NCBI GenBank assembly: GCA_016704445.1
Contig: JADJAE010000035.1
Location: forward strand, 30,410-94,409
Source: Deltaproteobacteria bacterium
Lineage (GTDB): Bacteria; Myxococcota_A; Polyangia; Polyangiales; Ga0077539
Length of the DNA: 64,000 bases
Direction: 5' to 3'
Under the pieces are notes generated by a model that was not told the DNA's origin, made no database searches, and saw nothing but the letters and a program-made list of their open reading frames with translations. Shown here piece after piece: positions 26,909 through 34,853 of the stretch. How positions within the stretch are numbered: the stretch's first letter is position 1; every line of letters starts with the position of its first letter. A program made the position numbers and the translations under genes.

Positions 26909-28141
26909 TCAGGCCCCGCGCAGCACCTCGTCGATGGCGCCCACCACGGTCGCGACGTCCGACTGGGCCACCCCGCAAAGGGCCACCCGCAGGGCGCCCG
27001 CCGAAGGCACCACGAAGACCCCGCGCGCCTTCAGCTTCTCCGCGTGGGCCTTCGCCTCCGCCGAGAACACCGTCACGAAGAACCCGCCGTCGTAGCGCGG
27101 GTACCGCAGCGCCGTGCCCGCCGCCGCCCGGTTGAAGGCCTCCACCCGCGCGTCCAGCAGCGCCCGCAGCCGGTCGCGCTCGCCGTCGACCTTCGCCTTG
27201 AGCGGCGCGTCGGTGAGGCAGCGCGCGACGGCGTACTGCCCCGCGGCGTTGCAGTTGCTCCAGGTGCCGCGGCAGGCCCACGCCAGCGCCCGCTGCATGG
27301 CGTCGCGCGCGGCGGCGTCGTGGGTGCACGCGACCAGCGCCCCGATGCGCTGCCCGTACTGGGTGAAGGCCTTGCTGCCCGACCAGGCGAAGAGCACCGC
27401 CGCCCGCTCGGCCAGCGGCTCGAGGTGCTTGAGAAAGGAGCGGGTGTCCTTCGCGTAGGCGAGGTAGGCCACGTCCGCGAGCACCGTCGTGGGGACGCGC
27501 TTCGCCACGCCCGCGAGGATCGTCGAGGCGGCCGTCCACTCGGCCTCGCTCATCGAGTAGCCCGTCGGGTTGTGGCAGGGGTCGTTGAGGAAGACCAGCA
27601 CCCGCCCCTGCTTCGCCGCGGTCTCGTCGAGGCCCTTCTCGAAAGCGTCGAGGTTGAAGCCCCCGTGCTCGGCGAACATCGGGAAGGTCGTCACCGAGCG
27701 CTCGTGCTCGTCGCAGATGGTGGCGTAGGGCCCCCAGTAGAACGACGAGGTGAGCAGCGACTGGCCGCGCTCGAGGAAGGTCGACACCGCGTGGCGTAGC
27801 GCGCCCGTCCCGCCGGGGGTGGACACCGCGGTCGCGCAGTCGGCGAGGGAGCTCCCGCCCAGCAGGTCTCGGATGACCGCGTTCAAGAACTCCGGCGCCC
27901 CCGCGATGGGCGCGTACGCCGCCGCCTTCAGGGGGGGCACCTCCCGCAGCGCCTCGACCACCGAGGGCAGCACCGCGAGCCGGCCGTCGTCCTCCAGCAG
28001 CGCCCCGACGGTGGCGTTGACGATGCGCTCTCCCGCCGCCTTGCGCTGCGTGGCCTCGCGGTTGAGGGCGAAGATGGGGTCGTCTCCGGGGCGTGACGCG
28101 TTGCGGGCGGGGAGCAGGCTCATGGGTCCGCGTGATGCCAT
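26909..28141 (-). CDS. class I/II aminotransferase (aspartate/aromatic type)
   Basis: The 410-aa protein has the PLP-binding features of fold type I aminotransferases: G-G-T-G-A-L-R near residue 110, N-D-P-C-H-N-P-T-G-Y near 195, A-D-V-A-Y-L-A-Y, and the Schiff-base Lys in W-S-G-S-K-A-F-T-Q-Y-G. The start I-F-A-L-N-R-E-A and V-N-A-T-V-G-A resembles the aspartate/tyrosine aminotransferase branch. It would transaminate aspartate or aromatic amino acids in the cytoplasm; the substrate is uncertain. ATG 28123 is an alternative start. The HAD hydrolase gene lies 60 bases upstream on the same strand. Confidence 0.88.
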   Translation of the reverse strand: MASRGPMSLLPARNASRPGDDPIFALNREATQRKAAGERIVNATVGALLEDDGRLAVLPSVVEALREVPPLKAAAYAPIAGAPEFLNAVIRDLLGGSSLADCATAVSTPGGTGALRHAVSTFLERGQSLLTSSFYWGPYATICDEHERSVTTFPMFAEHGGFNLDAFEKGLDETAAKQGRVLVFLNDPCHNPTGYSMSEAEWTAASTILAGVAKRVPTTVLADVAYLAYAKDTRSFLKHLEPLAERAAVLFAWSGSKAFTQYGQRIGALVACTHDAAARDAMQRALAWACRGTWSNCNAAGQYAVARCLTDAPLKAKVDGERDRLRALLDARVEAFNRAAAGTALRYPRYDGGFFVTVFSAEAKAHAEKLKARGVFVVPSAGALRVALCGVAQSDVATVVGAIDEVLRGA

Positions 28142-28201
28142 GAGGGCACGGCCGGTGTCACCTCCGGGCGCTGATCCATCAGCCTGTCGATGGGGGCGCC
28201 G

Positions 28202-28909
28202 TCAGCGCTTCAGCCGGCCGAGGCGCTCGATCATCTCCGGCAGCTCCCGAACGCTCGGCAGCACGTGCGTCGAGGGCTGGCGCCGCAGCGTCGATGCGGT
28301 GTGAGAGCCGCTGGTGACGCCCACCACCGCGCGGGCCCCGGCGTTGCGCCCGGCCTGCATGTCCGATGGGGTGTCGCCCACCACCACCACCTCGTCGACG
28401 CCGTGCACCCCGCAGCGCTGCATCGCCTCGTGGATCATGTACGGCGCGGGCCTCCCCTGCCGCACGTCGTCGACGCAGACCACGGCGTCGACCTTGTCCT
28501 CCCAGCGCAGCCCCCGGACGATGATGTCCGTGACCCGGCGGTAGAAGCCCGTGTTGAGCGCCACCCTGGCGCCGTGCGCGTGAAGCCACGCGAAGGTCGC
28601 CTCGGCCCCCTGGATGGGCGCCACGCCAGCTCGGGCGTAGGCCCCCTCCAGCACCTGGCAGAAGGCCTCGTAGCCGCGGTCTCGCAGGGCCTTCGCCTCC
28701 TCGTCACGGCCCGGTCCCACCTGGCGGCGGGAGAGTTCGTCGAAGACCGCGATCTTCGAGAGTCCCATGCGGTCGTTGAGCTCCTCTCGCGACACCCGGA
28801 GCCCCACGTACTCCGCGGCCGCGACGAAGCACTCCAGCACCATCCCGTCGTCCTGCACGGTGGTGCCCGCCATGTCGAAGACCACCAGCCCCACTCCCCA
28901 GCGCAGCAT
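28202..28909 (-). CDS. phosphonatase-like HAD hydrolase
   Basis: HAD motif I is V-V-F-D-M-A-G-T-T-V-Q-D-D-G; the D-M-A-G-T-T form is typical of phosphonatase-like hydrolases related to phosphonoacetaldehyde hydrolase. Motif II Thr is in V-A-L-N-T-G-F, motif III Lys/Arg lies in G-R-P-A-P-Y-M-I, and motif IV is V-V-V-G-D-T-P-S-D-M-Q-A-G-R-N-A-G. At 235 aa the length fits. It probably removes phosphate or phosphonate from a small metabolite. ATG 28909 is the only good start. No phosphonate transport or PhnW gene is nearby, although an aminotransferase gene follows on the same strand. Confidence 0.85.
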   Translation of the reverse strand: MLRWGVGLVVFDMAGTTVQDDGMVLECFVAAAEYVGLRVSREELNDRMGLSKIAVFDELSRRQVGPGRDEEAKALRDRGYEAFCQVLEGAYARAGVAPIQGAEATFAWLHAHGARVALNTGFYRRVTDIIVRGLRWEDKVDAVVCVDDVRQGRPAPYMIHEAMQRCGVHGVDEVVVVGDTPSDMQAGRNAGARAVVGVTSGSHTASTLRRQPSTHVLPSVRELPEMIERLGRLKR

Positions 28910-29068
28910 CGCCGTATAGAACACCTCCCGCGCCGCGGGTTTCAAGCGCCTCCCCAATGCGCGACCGGGGGACTTGCGCCGTGGAGAGCGGCCGTGATAG
29001 CTCCAGCGCCCCTTAACGCGGCATGGCCAGTAGCGGCCCCCCGTGAACCCAAGGAAGCACCAGCCACC

Positions 29069-29458
29069 ATGTCGACCAACGCCCCCATCGCCAAGGCCCT
29101 CACCCTCGCCGGCTCGAAGTCCGAGCTCGTCGAGAAGGTCAAGGCGCTCGCCACCGACGCCCTCTGGATCAACCGCTTCTCCCAGGAAGACGGCTGGGCC
29201 CGGCTCTCCAACCGCCAGCTCGTCCGCCTCCACTCGCTGCTCACCGAGGTCGGCCAGCGCTTCGCGTCGCGCGCGGAGCTCATCTCCGCCATCGCCACCG
29301 CCGAGGGCCATGGCAAGGACGGCGACTACAAGACCTCCCTCGAGCGCCACCCGCTGCCCCGCCTCTGGGATCAGCTGAAGAGCGCCGAGCGCCGCGCCCG
29401 CCCGAAGAAGGTCGCCAGCTCTCGCAAGACCCGCGCTGCCAAGGCCGCCAAGGCCTGA
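29069..29458 (+). CDS. small protein with basic Lys/Ala-rich tail, 129 aa
   Basis: It starts at ATG 29069 and has a helical first 100 residues (S-K-S-E-L-V-E-K-V-K-A-L-A-T-D-A-L-W) with W-I-N-R-F-S-Q-E-D-G-W-A-R and L-S-N-R-Q-L-V-R-L. The last 25 residues are rich in Arg, Lys and Ala (R-A-R-P-K-K-V-A through A-K-A-A-K-A), a histone-H1-like tail that suggests nucleic-acid binding. I recognise no family. Its end is contiguous with, or slightly overlaps, the reading frame of the PLP decarboxylase downstream. Confidence 0.65.
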   Translation: MSTNAPIAKALTLAGSKSELVEKVKALATDALWINRFSQEDGWARLSNRQLVRLHSLLTEVGQRFASRAELISAIATAEGHGKDGDYKTSLERHPLPRLWDQLKSAERRARPKKVASSRKTRAAKAAKA

Positions 29459-29565
29459 TTCCTCCGCCCGACCTCGTCTCCCTCCTGGTCGCCCTCCGAG
29501 ACCGCGCCGACGCGTGGATCGAGTCCGCCCGGGAGCGCCCCCTCTCTCACATCCCTCCCCCCTCG

Positions 29566-30840
29566 GTGGCCCGCGCCGAGCTCGCCCCCTGGGACTTCCG
29601 CGCGCCGGTCGCCGACGCCGACTGGATCGCCGCCCTCCACCGCTGGCTCTCCACCTACGCCCTCGAGGCCGCGCACCCGCGCCACTACGGGCTCTTCCAG
29701 CCGCGCGTCGACCCGGGCGGCGTGGCCGTCGAGGCCCTGGTCGCGATGCACAACCCCTCGCTCGCCGTGTGGGGCGCCGCCCCGATGGCCGTCGAGCTGG
29801 AGCGCCACGTCCTGCGAGCCCTCGCCGCCCTCGTCGGATGGACCAGCGAGCCCCACGCGACCTTCACCACCGGGGGCGCCGAGGCCAACCTCACGGCGGT
29901 GCTCTTCGCCCTCGCGCGGGCCTTCCCGGAGAGCGTCGAGGAGGGCGTCGCGTCGCTCCCCGCGAGGCCCGTGGTGTACCGCTCGGCGGAGGCCCACGGC
30001 TCGGTGCTGCGCGCGGTGCAGATCGCGGGCCTCGGGCGCAGCGGGTGCCGCGAGATCGCCTGCGACCGCTCCTTCCGGATGGACCTTCGCGCCCTGCGGC
30101 GGGCCATCGCCGACGACCGCTCGCAGGGGCGGCGCCCGATGATGATCGTGGCCACCGCGGGGAGCACCAGCACCGGGGCCATCGACCCGCTGGTCCCGCT
30201 GGCCGAGCTCGCGGCCGCCGAGGGGCTGTGGCTGCACGTCGACGGAGCGTGGGGCGCCGGGGCGCTGCTCTCGCCCTCGCTTAGGCAGTGCCTCGAAGGC
30301 GTGGAGCGCGCCGACTCGCTCACCTGGGACGCGCACAAATGGCTGGGCGTGGCGCAGGGAGCGGGGATGTTCTTCTCTCCCCACGCGGCGCTGGCGAAGG
30401 CCGTGTTCACCGTCGACGCGCCCTATCTGCCCGGCGGGGATCACCCCTATGCGACGACGATCCAGTGGTCGCGCAGGGCGAGCGGGCTGAAGGTCTTCGG
30501 GCTGCTGGCGGCGGAGGGCTGGGACGGGCTCGCTATGCGGGTAGAGCGATGCGCGGCCCTGGGAGAGCGGCTGCGCTCGGCGCTGAGAGCGAGGGGCTGG
30601 ACCCTCTACGGAGAAGGTCCGCTGCCGGTGGTGTGCTTCGCCAGCGAGGCGATGCGTCGGGGGAAGGTGGTGGCCGCGAAGGAGGCCGCGAGGCTGCGCC
30701 GCGAGGGCGCCGGCTGGGTGTCGGACACCAGGGTGGCCGGGCGCTGGCCCGCGCTCAGGGCCTGCGTGGCCAACCCATCGACCACCGAGGAGGACATCGA
30801 CGCCCTCGTGGCCGCGCTCGACCCGGCGCGATCGGGTTGA
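29566..30840 (+). CDS. group II pyridoxal-phosphate decarboxylase
   Basis: Motifs of the aromatic-L-amino-acid/glutamate decarboxylase group are present: T-G-G-A-E-A-N-L-T-A, a His in E-A-H-G-S, the D-G-A-W-G-A region, and the PLP Lys in D-A-H-K-W-L. The substrate cannot be told. GTG 29566 is the first usual start codon. However, the frame stays open upstream to the end of the previous gene and reads coding-like sequence (L-V-A-L-R-D-R-A-D-A-W-I-E-S) as expected for the N-terminal helices. Translation may therefore begin earlier, perhaps at a rare CTG 29455 overlapping the previous stop, or an upstream error hides the start. Confidence 0.85.
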   Translation: MARAELAPWDFRAPVADADWIAALHRWLSTYALEAAHPRHYGLFQPRVDPGGVAVEALVAMHNPSLAVWGAAPMAVELERHVLRALAALVGWTSEPHATFTTGGAEANLTAVLFALARAFPESVEEGVASLPARPVVYRSAEAHGSVLRAVQIAGLGRSGCREIACDRSFRMDLRALRRAIADDRSQGRRPMMIVATAGSTSTGAIDPLVPLAELAAAEGLWLHVDGAWGAGALLSPSLRQCLEGVERADSLTWDAHKWLGVAQGAGMFFSPHAALAKAVFTVDAPYLPGGDHPYATTIQWSRRASGLKVFGLLAAEGWDGLAMRVERCAALGERLRSALRARGWTLYGEGPLPVVCFASEAMRRGKVVAAKEAARLRREGAGWVSDTRVAGRWPALRACVANPSTTEEDIDALVAALDPARSG

Positions 30841-30932
30841 CGCCCCCGAGGCCCCGATGCGACCGTCCGCCGCGCGGTCGACCCTCAACCTCCCAACACG
30901 AGGAACGACCCGTCACCCTCAGGAGTACCCCC

Positions 30933-31205
30933 ATGGCAGCGATCGACATCACCCGCAATCACACCCTCGGCAAGACGGCGGTCAAGGAGAAGGTCAACCA
31001 GGTGCTGGAGCGCATCGGCGGCAGCATCGGGCTGCAGGGCGCCTGGGACGGCGACGTGTTCAAGATCACCAAGCCCGCCACCGGCACCTTCGCCATCTCC
31101 GACACCACCGTGCACGTCGAGATCGAGCTGTCGTTCCTTCAGCGCGCGCTCAAGGGCAAGATCGAGGAGCGCATCAACGGCGAGCTCACCAAGGCCCTCG
31201 GCTGA
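30933..31205 (+). CDS. polyhydroxyalkanoic acid system family protein (PF09650 type)
   Basis: This 90-aa protein starts at ATG 30933, seven bases after AGGAG at 30921-30925. It has the features of the small PHA-granule-region family: an I-D-I-T-R-N-H-T-L-G-K start, a helix with K-E-K-V-N-Q-V-L-E-R-I, a central G-D-V-F-K-I-T-K, and E-I-E-L-S-F-L-Q-R-A-L-K-G-K-I-E-E-R. Such proteins are found near polyhydroxyalkanoate genes in other bacteria, but no PHA synthase or phasin is within this window. It is cytoplasmic and probably granule-associated. Confidence 0.85.
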   Translation: MAAIDITRNHTLGKTAVKEKVNQVLERIGGSIGLQGAWDGDVFKITKPATGTFAISDTTVHVEIELSFLQRALKGKIEERINGELTKALG

Positions 31206-31437
31206 GTCGAGGGCTCCCTCGAGCCTCCCCCCCGCCTCCCTCCCCCCCCTCATCTCCCGTCAGTGACATCGCCCCCGTGGGGTTCTTCCGTCCATCGCCG
31301 AATCATGGGATGTGTGCGCCCGAGTGGCGCCCTTTCCTCGGGATCGCAGGGTTTCCTGCGCTCCTTCGATGGGGGCGTCCGAGTTTGCTCCCGCGGTGAT
31401 CGTCACGCGCGGGACGACGCGAGGAGATCACTGTCCT

Positions 31438-34400
31438 ATGGTTCGAAAGAGAAACTGGTGGCTGGCAGCGTGCGCGCTGGCCCTTGGCGCAGGCTGTACC
31501 GAAGACCCCCCCGCGGTGGTGACCGACGACGACTCGGGCATCGTCGACACGGACACGGGCTTCCCCCCGAAGGACACCGGCAACCCCGTCCAGGACACCG
31601 GCAACCCCGTCGAGGACACCGGCAACCCCGTCGAGGACACAGGCACTCCCCCGGCTGACGCCGGCATGTGCGCCGCGGGCGAGACCGAGTGCTCCGGCGC
31701 CTGCGTCGACACCACCACCAGCGCCGCCAACTGCGGCTCCTGCGGCAACGCCTGCGGCGCCGATCAGACCTGCGTGGCCGGCACCTGCACCACCCCGATG
31801 ACCTGCCCGTCGGGCCAGACCAGCTGCGGCGGCGCCTGCGTCGACACCCAGACCGACGCCACCAACTGCGGCGCCTGCGGCATGGCCTGCGGCGCTGGCT
31901 CGGCCTGCATGGCCGGCGCCTGCCGCGCGGTCACCATGTGCCCGAGCGGGCAGACCGCCTGCGCCGGCGTCTGCGTCGACGCGCAGACCGACAACAGCAA
32001 CTGCGGCGCCTGCGGCACCGCGTGCACCGCGGGCCAGGCCTGCACCGCGGGCGTCTGCGCCGCTCGGATGTGCCCGACGGGTCAGACCGACTGCTCGGGC
32101 ACCTGCATCAACACCAACACCGACGCCGCCAACTGCGGGATGTGCGGTCGCTCGTGCACCGCGGGCCAGACCTGCACCGCGGGCGCCTGCATCGACGGCA
32201 CCACCTGCCCGGCGGGCCAGACCCGCTGCAGCGGCACCTGCGTCGACACGCAGACCGACAACACCAACTGCGGCGCCTGCGGCATGGCCTGCGCGTCGGG
32301 CCTCGTGTGCCGCGCCGGCGCCTGCGTCATGGACGTCATGGCGTGCCCCGCGGGCCAGACCCGCTGCGGCTCCACCTGCGTCGACCTCCAGACCAGCGGC
32401 ACCAACTGCGGCGCCTGCGCCCGCTCCTGCCCGAGCGGGCAGAGCTGCGCGGCGGGCGTCTGCACCTGCGCGACGGGGCAGACCCTGTGCGGCGCGGCCT
32501 GCGTCAACACCCAGACCAGCAACGCCAACTGCGGCGCCTGCGGCACCGCCTGCCCGAGCGGCCAGAGCTGCACCGCGGGCGTCTGCGGCATCACCTGCCC
32601 CAGCGGCCAGACCCTCTGCGGCGCGGCCTGCGTGAACACCCAGACCAGCAGCGCCAACTGCGGCGCCTGCGGCACCGCCTGCCGCGCCGGCCAGACCTGC
32701 GCCGCGGGCGCCTGCGCCTGCCCGAGCGGCCAGACCCTCTGCGGCACCACCTGCGTGAGCACCCAGACCAGCAGCAGCAACTGCGGGCGCTGCGACAACG
32801 CCTGCGCCAGCGGCCAGACCTGCGCCGCGGGCGCCTGCGCCTGCCCGAGCGGCCAGACCCTCTGCGGCACCGGCGCCTCCGCGCGCTGCGCCAACTTCCA
32901 GAGCGACCGCGCCAACTGCGGCCGCTGCGGAAACGCCTGCACCACGGGCCAGGTCTGCGTGGGCGGCGGCTGCCGTAGCGGCACCGCCCCGGCCAACGAC
33001 CAGCGCACCGGCGCGACGGTGATCAACCTCGCCATGCCGAACCAGACCCTCGCCGCGGACACCACCAACGCGGCCAACGACACCACCTTCCCGACGTGCA
33101 GCTGCACCTCCGGCCAGGACGTGTACTTCCGCTTCACGCTCACCGCGCCGGAGCTCATCTACGCCGACACCATCGGCACCAGCTGGGACACGTCGCTGTT
33201 CCTGCAGACCTCCACCGGAGCGAACATCACCAGCGCGGGCACGACCAACGGCCGCACCTGCGATGACGACCTCGGCTTCTGCGGCGGCGGCTCGGCCGGC
33301 CGCGCCAGCCAGATCCTCGCCCGCCTCGCCCCGGGCACCTACTACCTCGTCCTGTCGGGCTGCGCCTCGGGCCCGGCGACGATCCGCTTCCAGCACACCG
33401 CGGCCGGCAACGGCCCGTCGGTGCAGCTCAACCCGACCAGCACCGTCCAGACCCTCTCGGGCACCACCTCGGGCACCGGCACCAGCACCAGCGGTAGCTG
33501 CACCTGCACCGGCGGCCCCGACAACTCTTACTGGTGGGTCAGCTGCCCCAGCGCGACCGCGGCGACCTTCTACGCCACCTCCTGCGGCACCTCGACCACC
33601 ATCGACAACGAGCTCGAGCAGCGCAGCCCCGGCCGCACGGCCGGTCCCAACGTCTGCAACGACGACACCGGCTTCGTCTGCGGCGCCCGCTCGACGCTCA
33701 CCTCGACGCTCCCCGCGGGCGCCGGGCTCCACACGGTCATCGCGGACGGCTGCTCGGCCGGCGCGTACCAGATCCGCGTGGGCGTGGGCACCTGCGCCGC
33801 GGGCCGCACCTACTGCGGCACCTGCATCGACCCGCAGACGGACAACAACCACTGCGGCGGCTGCAACCGCCAGTGCGGCACCGGCACCTTCTGCCGCGCC
33901 GGCGCCTGCGTCACCCCGCCGAGCAACGACACCCGCGCGGCCGCCACGGTCATCAGCATGACCCGCCCCTCGGCGATCCTCCCGGCGAACACCACCAACG
34001 CCCGCAACGAGGGCGCCTCGTCGTCGTGCGGCTGCAGCTCCGGCAACGACGTCTTCTACCGCTTCACGCTCACCGCGCCGGAGATCGTCTACGCCGACAC
34101 CATCGGCACGGCCTGGGACACCGGCCTGTTCTTCCAGAACAGCGCGGGCTCCACGATCACCGCGTCGGGCCTCACCAACGGCCTCGCGTGCAACGATGAC
34201 GGCGGCCTCTCGGGCTGCAACCTGCCCTTCCGCGGCGCGAGCCAGGTGATGGCGCGCCTCGACGCGGGCACCTACTACCTCGTGCTCTCGGGCTGCGCCG
34301 CGGGCGCGGCGAACATCCGCTTCCACCACCTCCCGGTGGGCAACGGCTCGGTGACCGCGCTCAACGCGGGCTCCGGCCAGGTGCTCGCGGGCTCCACCTC

Positions 34401-34734
34401 GGGCACCGGGCGCGTGACCAGCTCCTGCTGCTCCGGCGGCCCGGAGAACACCTACTACTGGTACACCTGCGGCGCCTTCGCGGGCGGAACCTTCTCCGCG
34501 AGCACCTGCTTCCGCGCGAGCTGGGACACCGAGCTCGACCAGCGCAGCGCCGGCCGCGCCACCGTCGCGACCTGCAACGACGACGTCGGCGGCAGCGGGA
34601 TCTTCTCCTGCGGCATCCGCTCGTCGATCAACTCCACCATCCCCGCGGGCCCTGGCCTGCACACGCTCTACGTCGACGGCTGCACGGCCGGCACCGCGTC
34701 GGGCAGCTACTCGGTCAACGTCACCCGCCCCTGA
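31438..34734 (+). CDS. Cys-rich repeat lipoprotein with duplicated C-terminal domains, 1098 aa
   Basis: ATG 31438 gives a lipoprotein signal (ALALGAGC), then a D-T-G-N-P-V tandem linker. About eleven Cys-rich repeats of roughly 35 residues follow (31665-32990), each near the consensus C-P-x-G-Q-T-x-C-G-x-x-C-V-x-T-Q-T, N-C-G-x-C-G-x-x-C and G-Q-x-C-x-A-G-x-C, six Cys per unit. The remainder (residues about 520-1098) is two copies of a domain beginning N-D-x-R and containing F-R-F-T-L-T-A-P-E, Y-A-D-T-I-G and Y-Y-L-V-L-S-G-C, separated by one more Cys-rich unit. The domain resembles bacterial pre-peptidase-type beta sandwiches. It is an extracellular, heavily disulfide-bonded surface protein; similar repeats are common in myxobacteria. 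Confidence 0.85.
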   Translation: MVRKRNWWLAACALALGAGCTEDPPAVVTDDDSGIVDTDTGFPPKDTGNPVQDTGNPVEDTGNPVEDTGTPPADAGMCAAGETECSGACVDTTTSAANCGSCGNACGADQTCVAGTCTTPMTCPSGQTSCGGACVDTQTDATNCGACGMACGAGSACMAGACRAVTMCPSGQTACAGVCVDAQTDNSNCGACGTACTAGQACTAGVCAARMCPTGQTDCSGTCINTNTDAANCGMCGRSCTAGQTCTAGACIDGTTCPAGQTRCSGTCVDTQTDNTNCGACGMACASGLVCRAGACVMDVMACPAGQTRCGSTCVDLQTSGTNCGACARSCPSGQSCAAGVCTCATGQTLCGAACVNTQTSNANCGACGTACPSGQSCTAGVCGITCPSGQTLCGAACVNTQTSSANCGACGTACRAGQTCAAGACACPSGQTLCGTTCVSTQTSSSNCGRCDNACASGQTCAAGACACPSGQTLCGTGASARCANFQSDRANCGRCGNACTTGQVCVGGGCRSGTAPANDQRTGATVINLAMPNQTLAADTTNAANDTTFPTCSCTSGQDVYFRFTLTAPELIYADTIGTSWDTSLFLQTSTGANITSAGTTNGRTCDDDLGFCGGGSAGRASQILARLAPGTYYLVLSGCASGPATIRFQHTAAGNGPSVQLNPTSTVQTLSGTTSGTGTSTSGSCTCTGGPDNSYWWVSCPSATAATFYATSCGTSTTIDNELEQRSPGRTAGPNVCNDDTGFVCGARSTLTSTLPAGAGLHTVIADGCSAGAYQIRVGVGTCAAGRTYCGTCIDPQTDNNHCGGCNRQCGTGTFCRAGACVTPPSNDTRAAATVISMTRPSAILPANTTNARNEGASSSCGCSSGNDVFYRFTLTAPEIVYADTIGTAWDTGLFFQNSAGSTITASGLTNGLACNDDGGLSGCNLPFRGASQVMARLDAGTYYLVLSGCAAGAANIRFHHLPVGNGSVTALNAGSGQVLAGSTSGTGRVTSSCCSGGPENTYYWYTCGAFAGGTFSASTCFRASWDTELDQRSAGRATVATCNDDVGGSGIFSCGIRSSINSTIPAGPGLHTLYVDGCTAGTASGSYSVNVTRP

Positions 34735-34853
34735 TCGCTCCCCCTCCGCCGGCGCCCCTCTCCTGAGGCGCGCCGCGGGGGGTTACCTCCCTCCCTCATC
34801 CCTCTCGCATCGCTCGGTCGCTCGGATTCACCCGCCGGCCGAGGCCCTTCCCT

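Noticed and set aside
31207..31222. Short inverted repeat TCGAGGGCTCCCTCGA after the PHA-system gene
   Set aside because: The loop is too small for a normal terminator and it is followed by C-rich sequence with no T-run.
31303..34662. 1119-codon minus-strand frame opposite the Cys-rich lipoprotein
   Set aside because: Its Ala/Gly/Arg composition mirrors the repeated Cys codons of the true gene, and it has no start context or motifs.
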